Shown piece after piece: positions 11,977 through 24,900 of a stretch of 64,000 nt of DNA. Under the pieces are notes generated by a model. That model made no database searches and was not told the DNA's origin. It worked only from the letters and a program-made list of their open reading frames with translations. The position numbers were made by a program, and so were the translations under genes. Each line of letters starts with the position of its first letter. Position 1 is the first letter of the stretch. Origin of the DNA: Lutjanus erythropterus (taxonomy: Eukaryota > Chordata > Actinopteri > Lutjaniformes > Lutjanidae); the NCBI GenBank assembly GCA_020091685.1, contig CM034603.1, positions 21,160,715 to 21,224,714 of the forward strand. The letters are read 5' to 3'.

Positions 11977-12755
11977 CAGTGGTGGACAAAGTACTCAACC
12001 CCAGTACTTGAGTCAAAGTATAGATACTCCTGGTCAAATATTACTCAACTACAAGTGAAAGTTGCTCAGTCAAAATTTTACTTGAGTTAAAGTACTAGAG
12101 TTCTTGCTTTTAAAAATACTTAAGTATTCAAAAGTACATGTTTTTAAAAATACTTTAGTATTCAAAAGTACAAATTACAAATTACAGTTTCTAATATCAA
12201 TACATGCTGTATTGTTTTCATGATGCATTTACAGAAGCTTGTAACTCTCTGAAACCATCTAATGATGCACTGACCTGCTTGTAGAACCACTCTGCTACAC
12301 AAAGTCTATAGAAACACCTATAAAAACTTCAGCATAGAAATGCAATCAAAAACAAAAAGGACAGCTATTGTCATTTTCTGATGTAACTGTATTAAAATCA
12401 CTGCATAAAGGCAGATTGAAGCCAAGTGTAAGGAGTTCTCGAGGTCTAAATAACTGAGATTTCGTTCTGGCTTTAGGGGCAGTATATACATGAATTGTGT
12501 GATATTTTGTGGTATTTAACTTTAAAAGCCTACCTGGAATAATTAATAATTAATTGGAAAAGTAACAGCAACCCTCCCAGAAATGTAGTGGAGTCAAAAG
12601 TACAATATTTGTCTTTGAAATGTAGTGGAGTGAAAGAAGTTTAAAAAAAACAAAAAAAAAACAAATACTCAAGTAAAGTACAGATTCTCAAAAAATGTAC
12701 TTAAGTACAGTACTCAAGTAAAAGTACGTCATTACTGTCCACCACTGGTTATTGT
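11969..12755. repeat. 8-bp target-site duplication pair flanking the hAT
   Basis: GTTATTGT occurs at 11969-11976 and again at 12748-12755, immediately outside the CAGTGGTGG / CCACCACTG ends. An exact 8-base duplication is the insertion signature of hAT transposases. Uninterrupted copies of the host element read TTATTGTGTGACTTTGG here, consistent with a single original site. Confidence 0.93.
11977..12747 (+). mobile_element. Non-autonomous hAT transposon, 771 bp
   Basis: The termini are CAGTGGTGGACA and its reverse complement TGTCCACCACTG (12 bases perfect). Subterminal repeats are based on AAGTACTCAAG / ACTTAAGTA. There is no transposase reading frame, so it must have been mobilised in trans. 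It sits inside the palindromic element relic and is flanked by a perfect 8-bp duplication, so it is the younger of the two. Related, more decayed copies lie at 6845, 8958, 36190 and 52490. Confidence 0.93.
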
Positions 12756-12767
12756 GCAACTTTGGTG

Positions 12768-12838
12768 TTGTATAATAATATAATATAATATAATATAATA
12801 TAATATAATATAATATAATATAATATAATATAATAATA
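12768..12838. repeat. (TAATA)n pentanucleotide microsatellite
   Basis: About 13 tandem units of ATAAT/TAATA lie just 3' of the hAT target duplication. The array has replaced or displaced the right part of the interrupted palindromic element. Confidence 0.95.
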
Positions 12839-12958
12839 ATAGTTCAGTTCAATTAGTTCCTACCTGTCATTGTTTACGGGGGACAGGTATGAGTGTGGAG
12901 CCATGTGTGTAACAGTTTTGTTGACCCCGCTGTGAACCTCAAAGAGTGAAGTTGTCCT

Positions 12959-13284
12959 GTGCTGTCAGGCCGTTTGGTGAGGAATAAGTACACAAAAAGA
13001 AGTTGTAGTAGCTTATTACGAAGAAAAGATGGTTACAGACTGGTGGCGTTGGTGTTTTTTCTTCGTCTTCGGATTCATTTGCCGAGGCATTCAACTAGTT
13101 TACACCCGCCAGGACTTATCGGACAGCGGCTGGCTGCGGTCTACAGGTGGACTCTGTGCATTTATTTCAGTTTTACATGGACTTACATGGAATTTATGGA
13201 CAGTTTCCAGTCGCTGCGGTCATTAATGGACTATGTTGAGGACAGCGAGTCTCTCGCTGATGACGACGCGTCCAAAAAAAGAGG
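12959..13284 (+). other. CpG-rich exon-like open reading frame, origin unknown
   Basis: The open frame's C-terminal end reads MDSFQSLRSLMDYVEDSES followed by LADDDASKKR. It meets a near-consensus donor, AGG|GTAAGC, at 13285. CpG dinucleotides are frequent (CGACGACGCG, CTGCGGTC) in contrast to neighbouring intron. The downstream text GGAACGATACCCGATGC..GGTATCCGTGCATCTCTAAT (13429-13473) resembles the end of a fish DNA transposon. It is therefore most likely the first exon or promoter piece of a transposon, or a captured gene fragment. I recognise no domain and propose no function. Confidence 0.35.
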
Positions 13285-13639
13285 GTAAGCATCAGCAAAC
13301 GACTTGAACTCTCCATCATGGCGGTTCTTTAGACGTTTACTTGTATCTAACGGCTGCTTTTCGTGACGTGGTATTAGATTTGGGGTATCTGAGTAGTTTT
13401 ATGAGTACAAGTACGTGAAGACGTGTGGGAACGATACCCGATGCTGGTAACGGTATCCGTGCATCTCTAATACCAACAAATATTTTTGGTTAGTTCTGTG
13501 GAAACAAAATATAACGTTAGCTGCTAATTTCACTTTGCTAACTCACTCTGCAACTCTGGCCTCAACACTCCACACTGACCAGCTACAGCAACTACAAAGG
13601 GTCAAAACTCAAACTCCAAATTGATAATGGATTCAAAAA

Positions 13640-13970
13640 TACAGCCAGGGGCTTTTAATTATTGGCGTAACATAATATCTTATTTTATTTATTATTTTTC
13701 TGTGGTCTTAGCTAACTCCTAACTCCGGAAAGTATTTTACTTATTACCTTTATATGCAATATAGAAAAGATGCTACTAAAATAAAACAAACAAACTGACT
13801 GACTGCCATGTGATGTGCAATACTTTTGGAAATATTCAACTTTTTCCACATACTATGATGTTAAAAACTAAAGAAAAATCGCAATAAATCATAATACTGA
13901 ATTGCATTACATACTGAATAGGTACCCAAGTCTCATGATAGCCTCAAATCTGGAGATAAGCATATTGTCC
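13640..13970 (+). repeat. Dispersed repeat family E, copy 1
   Basis: The block AAAGTATTTTACTTATTACCTTTATATGCAATATAG..GATGCT and the later AAAAATCGCAATAAATCATAAT recur with changes at 18380-18625, in the same orientation. It ends around GGTACCCAAGTCTCATGATAG, a text common at the end of a fish DNA transposon. The family name is unknown. Confidence 0.7.
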
Positions 13971-15939
13971 TCACCCTAATAAGCATGCTTCATTCAAGCC
14001 CAGTATCAGGAAAGTGTACAAAAAATGAAATGCCAATATTTAGCATTTGAATTAAAACAAATTTCTAATATTTTTAGATGCTCATCAATGTCTATATAAG
14101 ACCCAAAATACACAGTTAGAAGGCTATTGTGGATTTGGGTTTCCAGTGGCTTTGATGCAAATTATTCCCACATGAGTATCTTTTGCACAAGATCTTTGGG
14201 ACAGTCACATGAACTGAGACAAAAGCAACATTTGATACAAAAATACTCAGATCCATTTTAATTAAAGCGGCCTTTTCGTCAGCCACATATTGAAATTCAT
14301 TAAAATGCTTTCCCTGCATTTTGTGTCTGTCGCACACAATTTGTCTCTTTAATGTTCCATTGATCGCTTTTCATTTGATTTGAAATGCAGAGATATCACC
14401 GCCACTGAGCAGAAGGCACCTAAGGAATTAGACTAATGGAATGACTTTTTTTTTTTTCCTGTGTTATAACAAAGGTAGCGTTGCAAACTAATGGATATTG
14501 TTTTCCTCCCCTATCTGACGCCTAATCTCACAAAGACTGCATCACAGATAGATTGCACTGGGCCCCCCCAGTGACAGAGGGGGAATTAATTAGCAGGCCT
14601 TCACTAATTTTAAGCAGCCAGTGCCCAGACCTGTTTGTGTGTACATCAGGATGATGTGTGTTGAACCGCCCTAGAGAAATTGCTTTCCATGGAGGGGGAA
14701 GTGTCGACTTTTTCTATCGCAATTGATTAATGTTGGGACACATGGAGGCTGGGCAAAGGTTACAGCGAAATCTGGAAAAGCCTTGACCTACAAATTAACA
14801 TCTCGCACATGGTCTAAATTTAACATATCTGATTAAAATCCCATGTCTGGTGAAGAGGTGTCTCTGATTGTGTTTCCCAGTCTGAGTACCCTTCACATAG
14901 GCTTGTTTTCCACCCGTGCGTGCGTCTTGAATTGTGTGTAATTAACAGGTTGCAGCTCTTTCTCCATTTCTCAGTGTGAGCACTCAACCTGCCGTGCGAA
15001 ATTGTAATCTCTCCTCTTTGACCGCATTGAAAGGGATGTGAAATGTAGTGTACTTGACGCTTGAAATTGTTTTAGGGCTACTGGAGAGGGGGTTGATGGG
15101 TAGAAATGCATTTATGTGAAAGGCACACTGGTGGAAAAGCTATCTCACCTTTGATTGCTGTCTCACTCTCAACCTGTACTTATGAATCTTCACAAAACGA
15201 CCTTATCATACTCTCAGAACAGATTGTTCTGAACAGAAGGCATTGCTACCTCAAACACTTTTAAGATTGGTTGTAGACAGTGTCTGACCAAGGAGTGCAG
15301 TTCCTAACACCAATGTGAATGTTTGATTTAAATGATGATTAAAATCCTTTCTGCCTCGGCTGAGTTTTCAAAGTGAACGAAATCCTTCTAGTGTTTAAAG
15401 ATCTAGCTCTCCAATCCCAGTGTCCCTTTGAATTCTGGAGAATCCTGAATCTGAACCATATGGCATCCAGAACACATGATCAGGGCCAGTGCTGGAAGGA
15501 GTTTGCCCTTAACCACTTGAACGCCAAGTATATTCTGCAGACATGTCATAACCACCAACTCATGAGGTCCATTTGGAGGCAGCAATACCATACTCATCAT
15601 CAGCAGGTGGTTAGCTTAGATTAGCATAAAGACTGGAAAAAGCTGGAAGCTAGCTTCTTTCTGTCCATGACATAATTTAACTACCAGAACTTTTGAGGCT
15701 CACTAATTAATGTTTAGTTTGTATTGTATAAAAATGACAATTTAGTGTTTTGTTTTGTTTGTTTTGTTTTTTTGCTAACATATAGTGGCACATTACCTTA
15801 GTATTTTTACATTTTTGTATAGTGTGTTGAGGTCAGGGTGGTGTAGCATGACTTTTTCACCCATGAACCTTTGTTTGTTCAGAGAGAGTAACATTTGGCG
15901 TGTGTAACGGCACTTTTTCTGTCAAAAAAGGCTGAACAA

Positions 15940-16120
15940 TGTACTACAATAGAAATAATATGTATTTTAGCCACCAAAAAAGGCCCACCTATAAAAATCT
16001 ATTTCATTTTAGGTGTATTTTCATTGTTGGTAGGTGTTGGACACCTTTTCCAGCAGGAAACCACTATTAAATGACCCAAATATTGCTCTCTCCAAACCAA
16101 CCAGACTCAATTGACAAAAT
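15940..16120 (+). repeat. Palindromic element, partial copy
   Basis: TATTTTAGCCACCAAAAAAGG, ATCTATTTCATTTTAGGTGTAT, GCAGGAAACC, and AAATATTGCTCTCTCCAAACC followed by CAACCAGACTCAATTGACAAAATCAGT match the left arm of the 38734 and 43515 copies. The right arm is missing. Confidence 0.75.
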
Positions 16121-17719
16121 CAGTCATATGGATAATTACCTTATACAAACCTACTTCAAACAATCCAAATGTTCCCTTTATCCTTCACTGAGTCATCTAG
16201 TTGTTCAACCCTAATCATACTTCAACCTTGGTTTATTGCCATGACATGACATGAGAGTCTTTCCCAACCATAATCATATTGCAGCTTCTGTGAGCAGATA
16301 TAGTGGACAGATATTGCTGTTCAGCATTGACTGTCGGATTTAAACTCATTATTTCTAATTTGATATTATAAGAGTCACAAGCGCCAAGTTCATTATGCAA
16401 TATTATGATTTCTTGTTTTCATTAAGGGTTAAAAACATTCAGACTTGGAATATGCACCCCATCTATTATCAGCTTACAAAAACATGTATCAAAAGCCTGT
16501 GAAATCAGTAGGAAACAAGCTGCATTAATGTGCTATGTCAGTGTGGTAAGTGTAGAGAACACACAACTCATGAGAGGCCTCGTGCAGAATCTGATGTCAG
16601 CCCGTTGAGGACTCTCCTTCATCCTATGAAGCTCATACTGCAACCAAAGACCAAACTGGCCCACTTCCTTCCCCTCATGTAAATAAAAGAGTACCAAAAT
16701 GGTGAAGTGAAATGAAACAGAACAAGAAAAAACAACCCTCTGGTCACATGCAGAAGAGACGAGCAGTGCCTGAAACTCCTGGTTGTTTACGACAATCCGA
16801 GCCCTACCTAATTGCTACGTCTGGACGAAGAGTAGTCTTGTTTATCCCTCCGCACAGCTCTGATTGCATGCTTTGGCTCCTTTAGGGTGGTTCAGCCCAG
16901 CTCTGAGGAACTGTGTGTCTGGTGGGGCACTCCCCAGTGTGTTCCCTCTCCTGAGCCAACTGGAGGAACCCCCGGCAGAACTGTCACTGTTAGTCCTGTT
17001 ATTACCAGCAAGCCTCATCTGTCCTGGACAATGATAATAAAGGCATCGCAGCCAAGACGACACTCATTCGGCCTTGGAGAATGGAGCTGGATGCACTTCT
17101 GCCGGAGTCAGATGTCGGCTTGGCCTGGATATTATTTGAAGAGAAAATTACCACACTTAAATCAAAGACATTTGTATCATCACTTAAAAAACACAGATTT
17201 TTCTAGTTTCCATCCGACCCTCTGTTGTTATAATTTCTCCACATGGTGCAGTTTTCTCAGAGAGAATGGGTGGGGCTGACTTGTTGAGGAAGTTTGCAGT
17301 GTGGTGCTGCGGGGTGGTGGAGGGGGGATGTCCAGATGCCATTAAGAAGGAAGCTGTTTTTAGTGTGCCCCAGCTGGTGCAGAGGCTGCCTCCTCTGTGA
17401 TGGTGTCATGGATGTTGCCAGCAGTAGGCTGCTGCTCCCTGGCTCTCCCCTGAGACTCGTTCTGGGGAATAATGGCAAGAGGAGGAGAAAGAAGGTCCTC
17501 TAACTCAGATTAATTAGGGTTTTTGTATTATGCTAGGCACAATAGCAAATGCAGCTCCAGCTAAATGACTTATTGTTGTATCTTAATGTCTGCTCTAAAT
17601 ATGTTGCGGGAGAGAAATTGAATGTTTTTGTCTCTCTGTTGTGCGTGGTCTTTGTTTTGATAGCACACCCTTGGTCGATAATGTCACCTAGACAATAGAG
17701 ACGGATTGGCAGGATGAGG

Positions 17720-17848
17720 TTCTTCATAGGGTCACGATGATCTTCTCTCATTCCGGTTCTTTCTTCTCAGGTTCATAATGCGTTCATGCAAATGCATCTC
17801 ACTCTTGAACCCAGAAGGGTGCCTTTCTTAGTGTGCGGCTACTTGGAT
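17720..17848 (+). repeat. Local direct duplication D1, copy 1
   Basis: Roughly 130 bases recur at 18909-19041 with most bases identical by eye. They include CGATGATCTTCTC, CAGGTTCATAATGCGTTCATG, CTCACTCTTGAAC and GTGCGGCT. Only these two copies are seen. It could be a duplicated conserved non-coding element rather than a transposon. Confidence 0.85.
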
Positions 17849-18379
17849 CAAAAGCAATGAAATGCTGCCATCAAAATATGCTGTCGGTTGGTGCCAAATG
17901 TGGCACAAAGATTATGTTTGTGTGGGACAATTTTGATATGTCTATCTAACTTAAAAATAAACATTTCTATCTCACACTTTGCCCTCTGGGTAGCAGATAA
18001 TAAACAACAGATGAGTACCTTCCCAATCTTTGTTGTAGCTGTATTACCTTTTATTTGTAATAGTTTCCATCATATTTTCACCTAAATCTGCATAGCCTAT
18101 GACTTTGGGAGGATCCTCCAATTTCCCCGTCTCCCCTTCTATCCTAGAGGTTTGATTTTTGAAAACTACAGCCAATTAAATTGTGAGTCATCATCTCAGT
18201 GTATCGGATGGTGGAACAAGGAATGAAAATGTTGCGCTGACCTGGTCTCTAGGAAGAGCAAATCTTTTCTGTTGCCTGAAAAGCAGGAGTGGGAGGAAAA
18301 ATCGTTTTTTTATGTTTCTTTTATCAGTTTTATATATACATATATATAAATTAGTGGGTAAAAACTCAAACCTCTATTC

Positions 18380-18625
18380 ATTTTGGCATAATTTGTTATT
18401 TTATTGTTTGTTTTCTTGTGGAATTGGCAGGCAAAGTTAAATGTAAGACTTAACTTCAAAAAGTATTTTATTTACTACTTTTATATGCACTATAGCACTG
18501 ATGCTGCTGAAATACAAATCAGACTGCAAGTTTTTTTGGAAATTTCTAGTTAAAGAAAAACAAACAAAAATTGCAATAAACCACAAATAACCACAAAATA
18601 TATCATAACAATAAAATTATCAAAA
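18380..18625 (+). repeat. Dispersed repeat family E, copy 2
   Basis: It contains AAAGTATTTTATTTACTACTTTTATATGCACTATAG..GATGCTGCTGAAATA and CAAAAATTGCAATAAACCACAAATAACC, the counterparts of blocks at 13729-13890. It lies between the two copies of duplication D1. Confidence 0.7.
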
Positions 18626-18908
18626 TCAAAATCTCCTCCTGCTTTGTTTTAATTGGCTAATATGCTTCTCACTGTAACTTTGCCTAGGAAAATGTAAAAA
18701 TAGGGTCATTTTATTTGATTTTATGGAGAATATGACCCAGTAGCAGGCATTAAAAAATAAATATATAGAAATAGCCAGTCTTCTTGCAGATGGTCTTGTT
18801 TGCTCATGTAGGTCATATTGAGGCATCAGTGATAAACTGAGACTGTTTCATAACCAGTTAAGTCCTCTGGTTTTGTCAGGCTTCAGTCATATTAGGACAC
18901 TTCATAGG

Positions 18909-19041
18909 TTCTTCACAGTGTAACGATGATCTTCTCTTATTCTGGTCCTTCTTGTCAGGTTCATAATGCGTTCATGGAAATGCAACTCACTCTTGAACTC
19001 AGAGGGGTGCCTTACTTAGAGTGCGGCTGCTGCATATGGAT
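18909..19041 (+). repeat. Local direct duplication D1, copy 2
   Basis: Second copy of 17720-17848, about 1.19 kb downstream in the same orientation. It is followed by a long repeat-free stretch (19050-20340) without coding signal. Confidence 0.85.
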
Positions 19042-20959
19042 AAGACGGATCGTCTTAAAAGGCAAACAGTTCACCTTTTTGACCATTTCAATAAGGAAGT
19101 AATGAATTGACAAAGCCCCTCTGCTTCACCTGGACAACCAGTGTTGTTTACGCCATTCAAATGAAGGAAGGAGGAAGGATGGCCACTTAAAATATGAGAG
19201 GAGAGAACACCCACTGACTGAAGGACGTCAGAAATTTAATCAGAATTTAAATCACATCAGCAAAAGATGGGATTTGCTGTTGAAGGAGGGAGCCCGCGTC
19301 TTGTGAAAATAAGCTAATTGCTTTTGAGCCATTCACAACTTTGTGTGAAAATCACACCTTACACAGCGTTGGCAAGGTTGCGAGGTTAAGGAGAAACCCC
19401 ATTATATGATTAGGGGACAAAACAGAACAGCAAATTACAACGTCTGATCAATTCGTGAATTAATTCCTGGGGATGACAGACTGCGATTTTCAATTTAGCG
19501 TGTTTGTGGGGGTTAAGAAGTGTACGGTGGTCTGAGCAAACAGGATTGCAGCCATTACTATAAACAGGATTATGACAGCGGACTGTACCGTCATGATGGA
19601 GGACATATTTGCATACTGTATCTTTTCCCCTTAGTGTGCACGTTATGTGGAATTAAGGCTAATGATGCAGCTAGGTGCCACGTGCACACTCTCTGTTGTG
19701 TAATGGGTTTGTATCAGGCAAATGGGCTATTATATGACCCATTTATTGCAGTGGAGCGCCAACAGTGCGTGGTGCATATTAAGATGACATATTAAGCCAT
19801 TAAGATTTGCTGTTGATTGACACACAGCGACAAAGAATGCTGCCAGGGAACATAATAAGGGTCAGTTGTTGCACCTGACTAAAATGACGGGGCTGAAACG
19901 TGTTGCGCATGATGGATGGTTCTGGGTGAATCTGTTTGACACCTTCAAAGAAACCTGGCAGGTCCTTCATATGGAGAGCCCAAAACTTATTCAGTGTTAC
20001 TTTATCAGCCCCTTTTCATGTTTCAAAGGACACAGGGAAAGTTCTGGAAAATTGAGCGGAGGCCACGGCTGTTCACATTAACAGCCTAACCCTCACAGCG
20101 AGAGCATTTTTGATTGGTGGCAGACAGTGAGAATAGCCCTGTCTTCATTGACATTTCCGAAGCGGCAGCCGTGCTTTTCTGCGGTGGTGACCTCTGTGAA
20201 TTTTATTAGCAAATGAGACCTGGAGGGTTTGGGTTTAAAGAGCGCCCCTTCATTCTGATTTCCCCCCACATAATGATTTCCACAGAGTTCAGGACCTGAA
20301 TGGAGGAGAAATAATGAGCGCTAGTCATTACTGCAAATTATATCCTCTGCTCAGACCATCACTCAACTCATAATTAATCTAAATACCTTCAACCTATAGA
20401 CTTTGATGATTAGGATTAGACAGTAGCCTATTTGTGTGAACTAAATTATATCAGACCATATTCCCCTTCCTTATCTTTTTATGAAGAAAAATCAAGGGAA
20501 AAAAGAAAATGTACAAATGTGGCCTCTTAAACTGCTCAGGGATATTTCATACCTATTCTGCTTGAAAACTGTGTAACTGCTCCATGTAACCCTGATGTGC
20601 AGTGCATTTATTTGGTTATTTTAGTGTTATTTGTCCATCATGAATACAGTTGTGTTTTTAAGTTTAGAAAGTCATTACACAACAAGTAGTTTCGCCCAAG
20701 CGATCTGATGGGTCAACTAGACATTTAGAACATGATCAGATGAGCATGAGAGAACAGTCTCATCTCATCGCTAAAAATATTTCTTTGTTGTTTTCCATGG
20801 CAACACTAACTGTCAGAGCTGGAGCAAAAAACAGGAAGCTACGATGTCGATACAAAATGAATCATTTTGTCAACAGTGTTGTTGTTGATGTTTAAGATTT
20901 GTGAAAAAAAACATGCTAAAGTGAAATACTTGCTACTCTAACAACACTACAGCTGCGGT

Positions 20960-21400
20960 GTCGTGCTTTGAAATTTCTGTTCTGGCCCGTAACTTGTCTG
21001 AATGTTTGCCGAATTAATTAGTGTCTGTTTGAGTTGTAGGAAATCATTAGTGATCTTATAGAAAGAGTAGATGTTTATAACAGTTAAATTGAGCAATGGC
21101 TGGCAGACAAAAGGCAGGCGATCACTGAAGTCAAACTCTAGAGTGTCTATTTTCAGAGCAGTGGGCTTTTGTTTTCAGGATAATGGGGTTAACTTTACAT
21201 TGACAGACAACTGACACAATGTTGCACTTGTCCTGCATTCCTGCAGTGTTCCTGCAGCCTGCCTGAACTCCCTTGAGTCTAGGGAGGAGGGGGCAGTGAG
21301 GAAACAACTCGCTACAGCCAGAGACCACATATTACACAGGGATTCAACCTATTTAATATACTGTGTGTGGTTCCAGCTTGCTCTTTGGACTGCAGTTCTC
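20960..21400 (+). repeat. Dispersed repeat family A, copy 3
   Basis: Same orientation and block order as 40-520. It contains GAATGTTTGCCGAATTAATTAG, AACAGTTAAATTGAGCAATGG, TCTATTTTCAGAGCAGT, and CTCTTTGGACTGCAG at the end. It lies directly upstream of a family F copy, so A and F may be parts of one larger element. Confidence 0.75.
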
Positions 21401-21499
21401 TTTCCTATAATACAGCACTAGAGCAATACAGAAAACAGTTTTGTTACTGCAGTGAAGGGCAAACAAGTATGGATTGAAGGAGAATATTTCATTAGATAA

Positions 21500-21950
21500 A
21501 ACCGTGTTGTGAATTTTGGAAATTATGCCATCTGTCTTTTTTCAATACATTTTGACTTTTGGAATTTACAACCCTCTGGTAACACGCAGGTAACACGGCG
21601 CTACCATCTTAAAAACAGATGAAGTTCGTAGATATAAAAGCTAAATCTGTCCGTGGAAAAAAATATTTTTTTCAACAGATATCCTAGTTACAACAATATT
21701 GAGCTAGCAAGGCAGTTTAGAATATATGCAGTAGTTATTTGGTTTTGGAAATCCCACATTCTCTAGAAAGCATTAACTTTAGCTCATGTTGGCTGGCAGA
21801 CTCAACATGGACTACAAATCGTCTCTAATGCTGGTTGTTACTAAGGTTGACCTACTTGCTGGAGTAGTAAACTAGGTTTCAGTACGTAGGATTCTACTGA
21901 TGTGACTGATAGATTTCAAGTTATTAGTTTGACCGTTGAGTGTTTCCAGG
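21500..21950 (+). repeat. Dispersed repeat family F, copy 1
   Basis: Landmarks GTTGTGAATTTTGGAAAT, AAATCTGTCC, CAGATATCCTAGTTACAACA, GAGCTAGCAAGGCAGTTT, and AGGTTTCAGTACGTAGG also occur, in order, at 25556-25985. No terminal repeats were identified. Confidence 0.75.
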
Positions 21951-24900
21951 GAACCTGAGACGATGCTAGCAAAAAGTTTTTTGGTTTTGGTTTTTTTCAG
22001 CAAATTGCACCACAATATGAGTACATTTGAATTATATACACAGGATACTGGTTATTCTTTTTGGATAGCGTTCTCAGAGTTTTCACAGTCAAACACGGAA
22101 GCATGACTGCAATAGAAAAGGGTTAATAGGATTCATCTCACATTTTGTCTCAGGTCACTGGTCTCTGTCTACTCCTCCAACAACCCTAAATGAACCTCTT
22201 CCTGCTTTCTACAATGATCACAAAAAAGACTGTCCCTAAAGACATGACATGAAAGACTTTATTGCAGGCAACGAGGAAATTAGGACGTTGTCCCATCATA
22301 TTGTTGTAATCCTGAAAAGCTGTCATTGCTAAATTGAGTTTGCTTGTTTCATAAAAGCATGGATTCATACTGCATATCACTTTCTAGTCTTTCAATGGAT
22401 TATGGTCATTATTTTTTGCCTGTTTCCTCAAGATAATGTCAGAGCAGTAATGCTCAGAAAAATTGGCTTTAATGCAAAACACCCATCATGGTGAAAGAAA
22501 GTTCCAGTGGTCACCAGAAAGTTATTTTATCGGACAATTAGGTGCTAGAAAACCATCAAATGAAACTATTTAGTTCTTTAGCGATTAACAATTTGTCACC
22601 AGCTTTCCCATATGGACTGATGCAAGCTGTGACCAACTCTCAACTGCTCTGCCAGTGTGCTGGGAGTGAGCTGACAGGTGAAAGGATTAACCTGATGGAA
22701 GCTTCACCTGGATTATGTCCATGTTTCTGTCTGTATGGCTCATTATACCATTAAAGCACTAAGGCTGTTAGTCTGGATTGCTTCATGTCCAGCTGAACCT
22801 GAACATTTGTGGGAAGAAAACACTTCACTGACCAGATATTCAGCCGGCAATGCTGCAACCTCGTGACAGTTTAATTAATGAAGTTTTGGATGTCATTTTT
22901 GTTCTTGTTAACTTTTCCAAAAGAGGAATAGAAAGCATTCTGACATTACATTGTAAATTACAAATTGGCTTGGTTTTAGCATGGCCCAAGACAGGAGGGC
23001 TGTCTAGCAGGTGAACAATACATAATTGGTACCCATCTAGTGAACATCCATGATAGTGAGGTGAATGTGCAGAGCCCAGAGGATACGAAGGGTATTTCAC
23101 ATCCATGCTTTTTAGTCCAATAAAATTGTACTCTGGTTTGTTTTCCTACTTGGTGTGAACACAAAACAACCAGTCTGGTCCAAACAAACAAACTCTGGAG
23201 AAGAATGGATATATCTGGTGTATTGCCTCAATAGTCTGACACGTTTTGTTACACAGAACCATCTGAGAAGTCATCCGTAGGAACTGTTTGGAAAAGTGCA
23301 GGCAACTTAAAAAACATTCAGCAGGTGATTGGCTGAACCATCTGTCTGCCATGTTGGAAGAAGAGCGAAAACATCTTTTCCGTCAAGAAACGTCTTGCTC
23401 TTCCTTCAGTGAATGCTATTGTAATATCTATGCTAAACTCTCCAGGAGCCGCCATTGTTTGTTTCAGGCGAGTCGCTTACAGAGACAGGTCTTGTTGTTG
23501 TCACACCTAAAACCACACACCTGCCTCTAGCTGCCAGTAGACCCACCTTGGTTGCTGATTGGCTGCACCACTTTTGGTGTGGACACGAAAGGATAACTTG
23601 AAACCTGGCTAGATGGATTCTCGTGTGATCCCACACTTCCAGCTGCCTCGCAAGGTGACGGATAATTACCATGGTTATGAGCAAAATCCAGCTCTGCTGT
23701 AGCTCTGTGTCAAATTGCACAACAATGCAATTGAACACAGGACCATCTTCTTGTATTTACTTTCTTACTCCTGCCACAGACACATCAGTCCAATAAACAG
23801 AGTGAATGTTGTCATGTGGTTTGTAGTGAACCATTTTGGTTCCCTTGGATTTTCCTCTGTTTGAAAACAAACTGAAACAAGGAGAAAAAGTTTACAGACT
23901 CATCATCTCATCAATTTGGGCAGGTTATTCACCCTGCTGCTGTCTGGCAAGAGATACAGAAATATCACCAGACCAGAAGAGGAGCTTCTTTTTTTAGGCT
24001 AGGAGACTAATCAATTCATTCTCTGCACAACACTATGAAAAAATGGTTTAGTTTCATTACTTATTTATTCATTCATTTGTATAATTCAGATTTTTTTAGT
24101 AGAATAAAGGTTCTTGCATTTTGTTTTTTAGTGTGTTTCAGTGTTTCAGAATAGCAAATGAATCTTGTACCATATTTTTTTAAAGAGTTCTCTGCTGATT
24201 TAGCATTGCTCTCCTATAATATTGTAGGACTCATTATTGATAGTCTTTGTATATTCCACACATTCTTCTTCCTTGTCAGAACCTGGCACCAACATTACCC
24301 ACTATGCCACAAGTTAATATTTATTAATATGAGAAAAACTAATGCCGTGATGGCAGATTTACTGAAACCTGCTCTAGACTACATTTACCTGAATTTGGCA
24401 GGTGGCAGGTGGTTATTTCATTCTCTGGCCTCATGGTGCAGACTCATGTGACATCATTTAAAGCAATTTTTCAGGCCTCATTTATCTGCCTCTGGAGCCA
24501 CAAAAGGCTTTGCACAACTTTTTTACATAGCACTATGCTCCCCAAGACCTGTAAACAAATTTTGCTGTGTAAAAAGGGTGGAGTTCCCCTTTAATCGAAA
24601 TAAACACTTGACCAATGACAGACATTCACTGAAATCGGTCCAAGAGATTGTTGAGGACACAACCAAATGTGAACCAGTTTTGTGACACCTCCTCATTTAT
24701 GGCCTCTGAAAATGAATTGTCAGATAATCGACGTATGGTTAATTTTTTCTGTGTAACAGCCCTCATTCAGGCACAGTGTCCTTGTTAATACCATCTAAAA
24801 TATCCTCCTCATATAATGAAAATCATTCATTTCTGTTTCATCGGTGTGCCCTTCATTTCTGAACAGCAACATGAATGTATGTAGCATCTGCAGCAGGAAC

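Noticed and set aside
12768-12838. CRISPR-like array
   Set aside because: Five-base units without spacers in a vertebrate intron: a microsatellite.
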